Assembly (NCBI GenBank): GCA_027365415.1
Contig: DAHXNK010000011.1
Coordinates: forward strand, 1 to 39,754
From: Acidobacteriaceae bacterium
Lineage (GTDB): Bacteria > Acidobacteriota > Terriglobia > Terriglobales > Acidobacteriaceae
Direction of reading: 5' to 3'
Length of the DNA: 39,754 bases
The position numbers were made by a program, and so were the translations under genes. How positions within the stretch are numbered: position 1 is the first letter of the stretch; each line of letters starts with the position of its first letter. The notes beneath the pieces are model-generated. The model saw nothing but the letters and a program-made list of their open reading frames with translations, was not told the DNA's origin and made no database searches. This document shows, one piece after another, positions 8,028-16,719 of the stretch.

Positions 8028-10223
8028 ATGGCTGGATCGCCCCCTGCTGAAATTCGTTACTTCAACCGCGAAGAGTCCTGGCTGGACTTCAATCGGCGCG
8101 TACTGGAAGAGGCACAAGATTCCACCAACCCACTACTGGAGCGGGTAAAGTTTTTAGCGATTACGGCCAGCAATCTGGATGAGTTCTTTGAAGTTCGCGT
8201 CGCTGGCATTCTGCAACGCATTGAGGATGGCTCCGCCGAGCGCGGCCCAGATGGGCTGATGCCGCAGCAGATTCTAAATCGCATCGCGGAGAAGACCCAC
8301 GCCTTTGTCGAAGAGCAGTACGCCTGCTGGAATCAAGAACTACTCCCTGCGTTGGCGCAAGCCTCCATTCGCGTGCTGCCCTGGCAGCAGCTTGACGAGG
8401 CCGCGCGCGAACACGCCATCAACTTCTACCAGAATGAAGTCGATCCGCTGCTGACTCCCATCACCATTGATCCCAGCCATCCCTTTCCGCGTGTACTCAA
8501 CAAGGCTCTGTGCCTTGCGTTGCTGCTACGTCGCAAACGAAAGACGACCGCTGGGCCGATTCTGGGCGTGGTCACGGTGCCGCGCGCGCTGCCGCGTCTG
8601 GTGCCCATCCCTTCGGCTGCCGGAACCTATGACTACATCTTCTTGCACGATCTGATCGAATCCCAAGCTGCCGCTCTCTATCGCGGCTATGAGGTCATAG
8701 CAACAGCCGCCTTTCGCGTCACGCGCAACAGCAATCTCTACCTGCAAGGGGAAGAATCTCGCAACCTGCTGGAGAGCGTGCGCGCGGAATTGCACAATCG
8801 CCGCAAGGGCGACGCGGTTCGCATGGAGATTGAACAGGACGCGCACCTGGAAATCGTCGAACGGCTGCGCACAAACTTTGAACTGGAAGAATTTCAGGTC
8901 TTCCGCACCGACGGCCCCGTCAATTTGTCGCGGCTAATGAATCTCTACACCAAGACGCCGACCCCACAATTGAAATATCCGCCGTTTATTCCGCGTGAAC
9001 TGCGCCTGAACCGTCAATCCGCCAATCTCTTTGACGAACTGCACAAGCGTGACATTCTGCTGCATCATCCCTACGATTCCTACGACGCTGTCGTGGGCAT
9101 GATCCAGGCTGCCGCCGAGGATCCCGACGTACTCTCCATCAAGCAGACACTCTACCGAACCACGGCCAACTCGGCGATCTTTCAAGCGCTGCGCGAAGCA
9201 GCCCAGAGCAAAGAAGTAACCGTCGTCGTCGAACTGATGGCGCGCTTTGACGAGGCTTCCAACATCCGCTGGTCACGCGACCTGGAGGATGCTGGCGTAC
9301 AGGTCTTTCACGGTATCGTCGGCATCAAAACACATTCCAAAATGGCGCTGCTGGTGCGGCGCGACCCAGACGGTAGCGTGCGCCGCTACGCGCACATGGG
9401 AACCGGCAATTACAACGCAGAGATGGCCCGCTATTACACCGACATCAGCCTGCTGACTGCCAATCCAATCCTTACCGGAGCCGTTCACTCTGTCTTCAAT
9501 TACCTGACGGCCAACTCCGAGGCTGATGATTATCGTCCGCTTCTGGTGGCTCCCCTCACCCTGGCCGAGGGCTTCATTCGGTTGATTCATCGCGAGGCTG
9601 AACATGCGCGTAATGGCCGCCCGGCGCGCATCCTTGCCAAGATGAACTCGCTGCTGGAGCAGAGAGCAATCGAGGCTCTGTATCAGGCATCGCAGGCTGG
9701 AGTCTCCATTGACCTGATCGTTCGCGGCATCTGCGCGCTGCGTCCAGGCGTTCCGGGCCTCAGCGAAAACATTCGCGTGCGCTCCATCGTTGGACAATTT
9801 CTGGAGCACAGCCGCATTTTTTATTTCCAGAATGACGGCGACGAAGAAATTTTTTGCGGCAGCGCCGACTGGATGCAACGCAACTTCTTTGAACGCTGCG
9901 AGGTTGTCTTCCCCGTTCTGGATCCGCTGCTTCGCCAGAGAATCCGAGAAGATATTTTCAGCGCATATCTGGCCGACATGCGAAAAACCCGCTGGCTGTT
10001 GCCCACCGGACAGTACGTCCGCGCAACCAACACGCTGGCCGCATCCTCCGGGGAATTTTCCGCGCAGGAGTATTTCATGCGTCAAGCGGAAGGCAAGGCT
10101 TTGATCGAACTCCCCTCCCTACCCGCAACGCCACCGCCGGCAGCAAAGCATATCTCCTCCCCGGAACATGAATCGCGCAAGCCAGAACGTCGCAAACGAG
10201 CAGTAAAGAAGATCGCGTCTTAA
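8028..10223 (+). CDS. ppk: Polyphosphate kinase 1
   Basis: Reversibly polymerises the gamma phosphate of ATP into inorganic polyphosphate. At 731 aa it has the full four-domain PPK1 layout. The N domain begins with SWLDFNRRVLEEA and ASNLDEFFEVRVAG. The autophosphorylated histidine is H436 in GIKTHSKMALLVRR, and the second conserved histidine is H594 in GQFLEHSRIFYF. The segment MGTGNYNAEMARYYTDISL and the closing CGSADWMQRNFFERCEVVFP are family signatures. A basic tail of about 45 residues (KPERRKRAVKKIAS at the end) follows the C2 domain. It heads a plus-strand run with a membrane protein, a methyltransferase and sixA, facing ppx/gppA, so both polyphosphate synthesis and breakdown are encoded together. 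Confidence 0.97.
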   Translation: MAGSPPAEIRYFNREESWLDFNRRVLEEAQDSTNPLLERVKFLAITASNLDEFFEVRVAGILQRIEDGSAERGPDGLMPQQILNRIAEKTHAFVEEQYACWNQELLPALAQASIRVLPWQQLDEAAREHAINFYQNEVDPLLTPITIDPSHPFPRVLNKALCLALLLRRKRKTTAGPILGVVTVPRALPRLVPIPSAAGTYDYIFLHDLIESQAAALYRGYEVIATAAFRVTRNSNLYLQGEESRNLLESVRAELHNRRKGDAVRMEIEQDAHLEIVERLRTNFELEEFQVFRTDGPVNLSRLMNLYTKTPTPQLKYPPFIPRELRLNRQSANLFDELHKRDILLHHPYDSYDAVVGMIQAAAEDPDVLSIKQTLYRTTANSAIFQALREAAQSKEVTVVVELMARFDEASNIRWSRDLEDAGVQVFHGIVGIKTHSKMALLVRRDPDGSVRRYAHMGTGNYNAEMARYYTDISLLTANPILTGAVHSVFNYLTANSEADDYRPLLVAPLTLAEGFIRLIHREAEHARNGRPARILAKMNSLLEQRAIEALYQASQAGVSIDLIVRGICALRPGVPGLSENIRVRSIVGQFLEHSRIFYFQNDGDEEIFCGSADWMQRNFFERCEVVFPVLDPLLRQRIREDIFSAYLADMRKTRWLLPTGQYVRATNTLAASSGEFSAQEYFMRQAEGKALIELPSLPATPPPAAKHISSPEHESRKPERRKRAVKKIAS

Positions 10224-10229
10224 AAATAG

Positions 10230-11195
10230 ATGTCCTATTCGCGATCTTGGCTTAACAATGGAGTCATTCTGAACAGATCCACCACTCTCGCGCCCATATC
10301 GACATCCAGATTATTCACGCTGCCACGCCATTCCCCGCTGGTGTGGTGGCATCTGCTTAGCCTGGATGCGCCGACCGTTGCGGTGGCGTGGAGTTGGGCC
10401 TTTGCGCGCGCCTTCAACATCACATTGCCCTGGTTTGCCCTGCTCACGCTGGGCCTAGGAACCTGGTGCGTTTACGTTGCCGACAGATTGCTGGACGGCT
10501 GGCGCTCAAGCCGATCCATGCAACTCCGAGAGCGCCATCTTTTTTATGCGCGTCACCGTCGGATATTTTTCTTGGCGCTCGCCACAGCATTCCTCCCGCT
10601 GCTCTACTTCCTGTTTCTTCGCGTTGCGCGCGCCGTTCGCATCGACGATGTACTGCTGGCAATGCTCGGCCTTGTCTATTTTATTTTGATCCACGGCCCG
10701 GACAAACGCGCCGCCCACGGAAGTCGCGCATGGATTCCAAAGAAACTCTGGATACCGAAAGAACTCACCGTGGGAATTTTATTTTCTGTCGCGACCGCCA
10801 TCCCTGCTTGGTCGCGGCTGCATGGCGAACCACTGTGGATGCCCATCGTCGTCGTTCTTTTCTCTGGCATCTGCTGCTGGAACTGCATTGCCATTCAAAT
10901 CTGGGAGGATGGCTGCGTGCAAGATTCTCGTCGCACCGAACCTGTCCATCCTCTAACAGCATGGGTGGGAGCGCGCCTGCAATGGTTTGCAGCGGCGCTG
11001 TCCATCGTTGCTATCGGCGTAGCGGCACTAGCTCCCACGCAGGAGCTACGCATTTTGACATCGCTTTGCTCTCTAAGTGGAGTTTTCTTTCTACTGCTTC
11101 ACCATTTCCACCACCGAATGCACAGCCGAACTTTGCGCGTTGCCGCCGACATGGCGCTGCTGACGCCGCTGTTATGGATCGCTGTCGTTCACTAA
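10230..11195 (+). CDS. Polytopic membrane protein, possibly UbiA-like
   Basis: A 321-residue protein with about seven or eight hydrophobic segments; I do not recognise it with confidence. Two charged motifs on loops after membrane segments, YVADRLLDGWRSSR (about residues 80-93) and IQIWEDGCVQDSRR (about 227-240), resemble the paired aspartate-rich motifs of UbiA-type prenyltransferases, but neither fits the canonical NDxxDxxxD exactly. A basic amphipathic stretch (LRERHLFYARHRRIFF) follows the first. It starts 6 bp after ppk, without a clear ribosome binding site, and is followed 8 bp later by a methyltransferase. A lipid or quinone modification pair is possible but is inference only. Confidence 0.7.
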   Translation: MSYSRSWLNNGVILNRSTTLAPISTSRLFTLPRHSPLVWWHLLSLDAPTVAVAWSWAFARAFNITLPWFALLTLGLGTWCVYVADRLLDGWRSSRSMQLRERHLFYARHRRIFFLALATAFLPLLYFLFLRVARAVRIDDVLLAMLGLVYFILIHGPDKRAAHGSRAWIPKKLWIPKELTVGILFSVATAIPAWSRLHGEPLWMPIVVVLFSGICCWNCIAIQIWEDGCVQDSRRTEPVHPLTAWVGARLQWFAAALSIVAIGVAALAPTQELRILTSLCSLSGVFFLLLHHFHHRMHSRTLRVAADMALLTPLLWIAVVH

Positions 11196-11203
11196 AAATT
11201 TCC

Positions 11204-11887
11204 ATGCGCACAATGTCTACCCCCAACTTCGACCGACTGGCCAAGCCCTATCGCTGGTTGGAATACGCCAGCTTTGGCCTCATGCTAGAACGCTGCCGCT
11301 TTTATTTTCTGTCGGCCTGCGCCACGACGCGACGCGCACTCATTTTAGGCGATGGCGATGGCCGCTTCGCGCAACGCCTGTTGCAAGCCAACCCATCCAT
11401 TGAGGTGGATGCTGTCGATGCCAGCGCGCAAATGTTGCAGGCGTTGCGCCAGCGCGCCCTTACCGTCAGTACGGCGGCAGCGCAGCGTGTGCATACCATA
11501 CACGCCGACATTCGCGCATTCCCCCCGGAGCAACGCGACAATGATCCCGGATACGATCTTGTCGTCTCCCACTTTTTTCTGGATTGCCTCACATCAAATG
11601 AAATCGACGCGCTGGCGGATCGTCTGCGAGACTGCCTCGCTCCCAATGCTCTCTGGCTCATCTCCGACTTTGCGATTCCGCAGCGCGGCTGGCTGCGTCC
11701 CGTGGCGCAACTGGTTGTCCGTTCCCTTTACTTCGCGTTCGATTGCCTGACCCAGCTTCGCATGAAAAAACTTCCCGACTACGCTGGCGCATTGGAGCAA
11801 CGTGGTTTTTTCCGAGTACAACAGAAAACCTTTCTGGGTGGATTACTAACCACGGAACTTTGGCGGAAACAGCCACGCAAGCCGTAA
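11204..11887 (+). CDS. Class I SAM-dependent methyltransferase
   Basis: A 227-residue Rossmann-fold methyltransferase. Motif I is ALILGDGDGRFAQRLL (residues 45-60), the acidic residue ending strand 2 is D72 in VDAVDAS, and motif IV/post-motif is YDLVVSHFFLDCLT. The substrate cannot be read; the general plan recalls small-molecule methylases of the UbiE/Methyltransf_25 type. The frame is open far upstream, overlapping the membrane protein gene, but homology-like sequence begins only at MSTPNFDRLAKPYRWLEY, so ATG 11204 or 11213 is the likely start. Neither has a good ribosome binding site, which suggests translational coupling to the gene 8 bp upstream. Confidence 0.85.
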   Translation: MRTMSTPNFDRLAKPYRWLEYASFGLMLERCRFYFLSACATTRRALILGDGDGRFAQRLLQANPSIEVDAVDASAQMLQALRQRALTVSTAAAQRVHTIHADIRAFPPEQRDNDPGYDLVVSHFFLDCLTSNEIDALADRLRDCLAPNALWLISDFAIPQRGWLRPVAQLVVRSLYFAFDCLTQLRMKKLPDYAGALEQRGFFRVQQKTFLGGLLTTELWRKQPRKP

Positions 11888-11904
11888 AATACACTCCATA
11901 CTCC

Positions 11905-12438
11905 ATGACGAATCTGTACCTTCTCCGCCACGCCAACGCCGGACAGCGACGCTCCAACCCGGAACTCGATCAGAAACGCCCTCTCGATAAGGAAGGCAAA
12001 GCGCAGTGCCTTCTGCTCGGCGGCGTGCTGAATGCCTTGAAGGTACAGTTCGACTGCGTTGTCTCCAGCCCTCTGAAACGCGCCTTGCAAACGGCATCCT
12101 TGGTGGGAACGGAGGCTGGATATGAGCAACGGATCGTCGTTAGCGCTGCACTGTCTCCATCGGGAACGTGGCGCGATTTTCAGGCATTGCTGGACGGGTT
12201 TGCTGGATATGAAGATGTGCTACTTGTGGGTCACAACCCCAATCTGACACACCATCTCACCGCGCTGCTCTGCGCCTCGGCTACGGCAGAACCTATCCGC
12301 TTACGCAAGGGTGCCCTCGTCAAAATAGACATGAACCGCGTCTCAGGCAGGCTGCAATGGCTCTTCGATCCCAAGCTGGCGCGGGCCATTCAGTCGAGTT
12401 CCGTAACCAAATCGCGTCCAAAGACTTCGCGAAAATAA
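11905..12438 (+). CDS. sixA: SixA-type histidine phosphatase
   Basis: A 177-residue member of the histidine phosphatase (phosphoglycerate mutase-like) superfamily, close to the SixA phosphohistidine phosphatases that dephosphorylate HPt domains or PTS proteins. The catalytic LLRHANAG has R8 and nucleophile H9. R59 lies in SSPLKRALQTA and the second histidine H110 in VGHNPNL. The protein is short, with no lid insertion, as usual for SixA. A start at 11905 is required because the RH motif must be near the N-terminus. The last 49 bases overlap the 3' end of the convergent ppx/gppA gene, so the basic tail of SixA is encoded opposite the Ppx C-terminus. Confidence 0.9.
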   Translation: MTNLYLLRHANAGQRRSNPELDQKRPLDKEGKAQCLLLGGVLNALKVQFDCVVSSPLKRALQTASLVGTEAGYEQRIVVSAALSPSGTWRDFQALLDGFAGYEDVLLVGHNPNLTHHLTALLCASATAEPIRLRKGALVKIDMNRVSGRLQWLFDPKLARAIQSSSVTKSRPKTSRK

Positions 12439-13931
12439 TCAGCTTCCTTGCGCAGCGACCACAGTTCCAACTCCGCGCCGGTGCGCCCCGGAGCAATCTT
12501 CAGCAACACGCGCCGGGGATAGACACGCGTGCGCACGCGCAGTACATCGCTGGCGCGATCCTGATGCAGCGCGACTGCCAGCCGCAGTAACATCACGGCC
12601 CGCTGCACATGGCGATGCTCCTGTACTGGAACGCTGCGCGTCACGCGGTCATTCGCATTTGGACGCGATTTTCCCAGATAGCGCGCAATGGCCGAGGTGA
12701 TGGCGCGCTGCTCCGGCGTAAATCCATATAGCTCTGAGTTGGCGATGATGTACTGCGTGTGCCGATGATAGCCCTGATAGTTCATAAATTTCCCCGCCTC
12801 GTGCATCATCGCTGCCGCCTCCAGCCATAGCTGGTACTCCCTGGGAAGTTCATGGACACATTGCAGATCAACAAAGAGTTGCGCGACGTGGGCACGTATT
12901 GGCTCAGCGCGCTTGGGATCGACCCCATAATGCTGGCAAAGCTCCAGAACACTGGCCCAGCGCTCCTCTTCAAAGCGATGATGCGCGGAGGTGCGCTCTT
13001 CCGTTTCGGCGTGCATCAGCGCCAGAATGCCGTCACGCAGCCCCATCGGGGAATAACGAAACCCCGGCAAATGCAGTCGTTCGAGCATGGCAGCATACAC
13101 ATTTGCGCCCGCCACTATAATCTCGGAGCGGCGCGGCCCGATGCCGGTCACGCCAGCGCGTTGCACATCCGTCATACACGTTAGTTTGTCTGTGAGCTTG
13201 CGAACCAGTTCCGTCTTGGTTGGCTTGGTCGGCGCTGTTGGCACAATCTGGCGTTTGCCTTTTCCGCTTGCGCGAATCGCATCCGTCAGCGCCGCTGCCG
13301 TGCCCGATGTGGCATAGACCGCTGTCACGCGATGGTCGGTCAGTTTGCGCTCGGCGCGGCGCAACTCGCGCTGCACGAACTTTCGCATCCGCGCAATCTC
13401 ATCCGCAGTCGGCGGGTCGTGGCGCAAAAACTCTCGCGTCAACCGCACCGCTCCCAGCGGCAGGCTCACCATCTCTCGGATTCGGCCCTGCTCGGAAAGC
13501 GTGATCTCGCAGCTTCCGCCCCCAAGATCGACCAGCAGGCAGCGCCCGCGCGCACGCGGCTCATTGGACACTACCCCCAGATGAATCAGCCTTCCCTCTT
13601 CCAACCCGGAGATGATTTCCACCTTCCAGCCCGTTGCCGAATGCACCCAGGAGACAAACGCCTGCTGATTGCGCGCATCGCGCATGGCGCTGGTGGCTAC
13701 CACGCGCAAACGGTCAACGGCGTGAGTTTGCACTGCCTTATGAAAACGCCGCAGTGCGCGAATGGTATTCGCCATTGCCTCCGGCGAAACCATGCCGCTC
13801 TCAAAGACGCTTTCGCCCAGCCGCGTCACTTCGCGGTCTTCATGCAACGTCCGCATTCGATGGTTCTGCACGCCGGCGATCTTCAACCGACAGGAGTTGG
13901 AGCCAATATCCACCGCAGCGTAAGTTCTCAT
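12390..13931 (-). CDS. ppx: Ppx/GppA family exopolyphosphatase / pppGpp phosphatase with C-terminal HD-like domain
   Basis: A 513-residue two-part enzyme. Residues 1-310 are the ASKHA phosphatase core: AAVDIGSNSCRLKIA at the N-terminus, the VATSAMRDARN segment, ISGLEEGRL with the catalytic-type glutamates, and LLVDLGGGSCEIT. The C-terminal 190 residues form an HD-like helical domain (AAMMHEAGKFMNYQGYHRHT, where HE replaces the usual HD, then IARYLGKSRP). It hydrolyses polyphosphate ends and/or pppGpp; sequence alone does not separate the two, but the neighbouring ppk makes polyphosphate the natural substrate. The start has the motif directly after MRTY, so ATG 13931 is secure. It converges on sixA and overlaps it by 49 bp. 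Confidence 0.93.
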   Translation of the reverse strand: MRTYAAVDIGSNSCRLKIAGVQNHRMRTLHEDREVTRLGESVFESGMVSPEAMANTIRALRRFHKAVQTHAVDRLRVVATSAMRDARNQQAFVSWVHSATGWKVEIISGLEEGRLIHLGVVSNEPRARGRCLLVDLGGGSCEITLSEQGRIREMVSLPLGAVRLTREFLRHDPPTADEIARMRKFVQRELRRAERKLTDHRVTAVYATSGTAAALTDAIRASGKGKRQIVPTAPTKPTKTELVRKLTDKLTCMTDVQRAGVTGIGPRRSEIIVAGANVYAAMLERLHLPGFRYSPMGLRDGILALMHAETEERTSAHHRFEEERWASVLELCQHYGVDPKRAEPIRAHVAQLFVDLQCVHELPREYQLWLEAAAMMHEAGKFMNYQGYHRHTQYIIANSELYGFTPEQRAITSAIARYLGKSRPNANDRVTRSVPVQEHRHVQRAVMLLRLAVALHQDRASDVLRVRTRVYPRRVLLKIAPGRTGAELELWSLRKEADYFREVFGRDLVTELD

Positions 13932-14059
13932 GCTCTCTCCAATACCATTTCACGAAGCGTTCAGAATCGTCCGCAGACCAATCTCAAGATATATCCAGCG
14001 TAGTGCATTCCGGTTAATAAATTCGACTGCTATTCTGGAGTGGATGTTTCATCCGACCC

Positions 14060-16021
14060 ATGCAGCCATCTAAAAACTTCGCCGCCTCCTACGCATCCTC
14101 CGCTAAAAAGCCTGCCCGTGGAATGTTTCCTCTCTCCCTAACGACGGAGTGGCTAATCCTGGGCCTTGTCTTTTTTACCGTCTATTTTGCGGCACTATTT
14201 TCTCCCTCGTTATTGGATGATGCCGACGCAACGCACGCGCAAGCGGCACAACACATGGCGATTAGCGGCGATTACATCACGTTGAAGGTGGATGGCATTC
14301 GCTATCTGGAAAAACCTCCGCTGCCCTATTGGCTGGCGGCGACGGATTACCATTTCTTCGGATTTAATGTTTTTGCCACGCATCTGCCGCAGACGCTGGC
14401 CGTGCTGGGCTGCGCGCTGCTGGCATTTTTCTGGGCGCGTCGAGCTTACTCCGAACGCGCCGCCTTTTACGCTGCGCTGGCGTTTCTAACCTCCATCGGC
14501 GTCTTTCTTTTTACGCGATGGTTTATTCCAGAATCCATTCTGACCCTGCTGATTGCGCTGGCGCTGTATTTATTTTCGACTGGATTGGAAGATCACCGCC
14601 CAGCGCGCATCTATGCCGCCTATGCCATGCTGGCGCTGGCCATGCTGGCCAAGGGATTGATCGCGCCCGTATTTTTTCTTGGCGCAGTTCTTCCCTATCT
14701 ATTCCTGACGGGGGAATATCGCCGCTGGCGGGAGTTTCGCTTATTGGGAGGCACGCTGCTCTTTCTGCTGATTGCCGCGCCGTGGCACATTCTCGCCAGC
14801 CTGCACAATCCAGATCAGGGCCATCCCATTGGCAACATCCCCACCTTCGGCAACGTGCATGGATTTCTCTATTTTTATTTCATCAACGAGCATGTGCTGC
14901 GCTTTCTCGGCAAACGCTATCCGCATGATTACAACAAGCAGCCCAGCTATGTCTTCTGGTTTTCGCATCTAGTCTGGCTCTTTCCGTGGAGTCTCTACTG
15001 GCCTGCGGCGCTGCATCGCGCCTGGCGCAATCGAAACAGTCAAAGAGCGGAACCCCATGCAGCCTCCTTTCTGGAGCGCTTCCGCCATCGCAGCTTCGCG
15101 GGAAAATCGACGCTGCTGCTAGCTCTGTATGCGGGCTTCATCTTGATTTTCTTTTCCTTTTCTACCAATCAGGAGTACTACACCTACCCCGCCTACTTCC
15201 CCTTGCTGATGCTGACTGCCGTCGCGCTGGCAGGTATGGAAGAGGAGTTCTCCACCCAGGCCAGCAGCAATGCAGCCCCGGCACTACGCGGCGATCTGCG
15301 TTGGCTGCAAGGCGCGCACGCGCTCTTTGCGCTGGTCGGCACAACGGCGGCAATGGCGTTGGGCTATGGGCTGTGGGCCTCGCGGCATCTGCCCTTTGTC
15401 GCCGACATTGGCTCGCTGCTGGCCCATCGCGATATCGGCGGCTACTCGCTTTCGATGTCGCATTTCTTTGATCTGACAGGGCCGTCGTTCGCCGCGCTAC
15501 GCCTGCCTGCGGCGTTGGCGGCCATTGCCTTGCTGCTGGGGCCGCTGCTGGCATGGAGATTGCGCACGCGCCAACGTCACCTAAGCGCCACGCTGACAAC
15601 GGCCATGACCGCAGCCGTCTTTCTGATTGCCGCGCACATCGCCTTTGCGCGCTTTGGGCCAATGATGTCCTCGCGACCAATGGCCGACACCATCAACCGT
15701 CTGGCTGGCCCCAACGACGTGCTGATGCTGTACGGCGATCAGTCGTATGGGTCGTCGATTATTTTTTACACGAGACGTCCGGCCTATCTGGTCAACGGAC
15801 GCAGCACGTCGATGCTGTGGGGATCGTGCTATCCCGACGCGCCACATATCTTTTTGACGGATGCCGACCTGCTGGCAATGTGGGGCCACGGCCCGCGCAA
15901 GTTTCTGTTTGTTTCTGGGGATGATCGCGACCACGTTGAAGCGCTCCTGCAAGGTCGCTTCACGCAATTGCAGGAGCTTTCCGACAAAGTGTTGCTGACG
16001 GATCGACCACTCTCCCAGTAG
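14060..16021 (+). CDS. ArnT-like lipid-linked sugar transferase (GT83)
   Basis: A 653-residue inner-membrane glycosyltransferase. The first helix (about 29-50) is followed by the periplasmic motif LLDDADATHAQAAQHMA with the acidic pair expected of the family, then YLEKPPLPYWLAA, a hallmark of ArnT and relatives that use undecaprenyl-phosphate sugars. About twelve hydrophobic segments precede a soluble periplasmic C-terminal region (from about residue 530) with VLMLYGDQSYGSSIIFYTRR. ArnT proper adds 4-amino-arabinose to lipid A; no arn genes are present here, so the sugar and acceptor are unknown. It is transcribed divergently from ppx/gppA with a 128-base gap. It is the second such transferase in the window, with little similarity to the first outside the general fold. 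Confidence 0.85.
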   Translation: MQPSKNFAASYASSAKKPARGMFPLSLTTEWLILGLVFFTVYFAALFSPSLLDDADATHAQAAQHMAISGDYITLKVDGIRYLEKPPLPYWLAATDYHFFGFNVFATHLPQTLAVLGCALLAFFWARRAYSERAAFYAALAFLTSIGVFLFTRWFIPESILTLLIALALYLFSTGLEDHRPARIYAAYAMLALAMLAKGLIAPVFFLGAVLPYLFLTGEYRRWREFRLLGGTLLFLLIAAPWHILASLHNPDQGHPIGNIPTFGNVHGFLYFYFINEHVLRFLGKRYPHDYNKQPSYVFWFSHLVWLFPWSLYWPAALHRAWRNRNSQRAEPHAASFLERFRHRSFAGKSTLLLALYAGFILIFFSFSTNQEYYTYPAYFPLLMLTAVALAGMEEEFSTQASSNAAPALRGDLRWLQGAHALFALVGTTAAMALGYGLWASRHLPFVADIGSLLAHRDIGGYSLSMSHFFDLTGPSFAALRLPAALAAIALLLGPLLAWRLRTRQRHLSATLTTAMTAAVFLIAAHIAFARFGPMMSSRPMADTINRLAGPNDVLMLYGDQSYGSSIIFYTRRPAYLVNGRSTSMLWGSCYPDAPHIFLTDADLLAMWGHGPRKFLFVSGDDRDHVEALLQGRFTQLQELSDKVLLTDRPLSQ

Positions 16022-16036
16022 GGAAATTACATGCTT

Positions 16037-16074
16037 GGTTATCACAAAATTATTTATGTATATAATTCATAACC
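16037..16074 (+). promoter_or_regulatory. AT-rich promoter with imperfect palindrome directly before the ClpP-like gene
   Basis: A perfect -10 box TATAAT occupies 16061-16066 and ends 8 bases before the ATG at 16075; TTATCA at 16039-16044, 16 bases upstream, may be the -35. The region is also an imperfect palindrome: GGTTAT (16037-16042) with ATAACC (16069-16074), and AATTAT (16048-16053) with ATAATT (16062-16067). With this geometry the transcript would begin at or next to the start codon, and a repressor bound to the palindrome would cover the promoter. Confidence 0.5.
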
Positions 16075-16620
16075 ATGATGCAATTTATCGTGTTTACTGC
16101 GGACGTTCAGACAGCACAGGCAGCTAGGTTGAGGGATACCTTAACAGCAGCTTCCAATGCGGGAAATGACATATACCTAATCATTTCATCTGGAGGTGGA
16201 AACGTATTTGAAGGTTTAAGTATTGCGGCATTAATGAAAAATCTGCCCGTTAAAGTAACTACGCATAACGTCGGGCAAATTGATTCCATAGCTGGTGTGA
16301 TGTTTGCAGCAGGCAGTACAAGGTACGCGACGCAAAATTCTTCCTTTCTCTTTCACGGGGTTACGATGCACTATGAAAGACAAGATTTCATTGAAAGCCA
16401 ACTAAAAGAGCAATATCTAGGGCTGAAGAGAATGCGAGAGAATATTGCCGCCGCATTTGCTGCATATTCCGGATTGAGCGTGGATGACACTGAAGCTCTC
16501 ATGATTAACGGCTCTACTATCTTGAGTCCCCAAGAAGCCCTGAGTAAGACCATTATTCACGAAATACGAGATGCCGCAATCCCTCCTGGTTCCCAAGTCG
16601 TAACGATAGGGAATACTTAA
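16075..16620 (+). CDS. ClpP-fold serine peptidase-like protein, probably acquired
   Basis: A 181-residue protein of the ClpP/crotonase-like fold. SSGGGNVFEGLSIAALMKNL (39-58) is the ClpP-type GG loop and helix. HNVGQIDSIAGVMFAAG carries the probable nucleophile S71, and SSFLFHGV carries H94, matching the Ser and His of ClpP. At the position of the ClpP catalytic aspartate (GLID) the sequence is TIIH, so the third residue is H162 or lies elsewhere. It lacks clear hydrophobic ClpX-docking features and may be a stand-alone peptidase. Similar short proteins are known to me as unstudied Clp-like proteins in proteobacteria. The gene is visibly AT-richer than its neighbours and uses codons ending in A/T, indicating horizontal transfer. 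No ribosome binding site precedes the ATG, in keeping with a leaderless mRNA. Confidence 0.8.
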   Translation: MMQFIVFTADVQTAQAARLRDTLTAASNAGNDIYLIISSGGGNVFEGLSIAALMKNLPVKVTTHNVGQIDSIAGVMFAAGSTRYATQNSSFLFHGVTMHYERQDFIESQLKEQYLGLKRMRENIAAAFAAYSGLSVDDTEALMINGSTILSPQEALSKTIIHEIRDAAIPPGSQVVTIGNT

Positions 16621-16719
16621 TGAAGAATAAAAAATAGCTGGTGATGTTTCCATGTTAAAGCCCCCTGTACTGAAGTTTCATAGTCTGCTTCTCTTCCCTT
16701 TGTGTTAGCGCATCTCTCA

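Noticed and set aside
10388-11203. Upstream extension of the methyltransferase frame
   Set aside because: It overlaps the membrane protein gene out of frame, and its translation is Arg/Ser/Pro-rich without motifs; methyltransferase similarity begins only near 11204.
16621-16719. Search for a terminator between the convergent ClpP-like gene and flgL
   Set aside because: No stem of useful length with a T-tract was found on either strand; only an isolated T-rich run.
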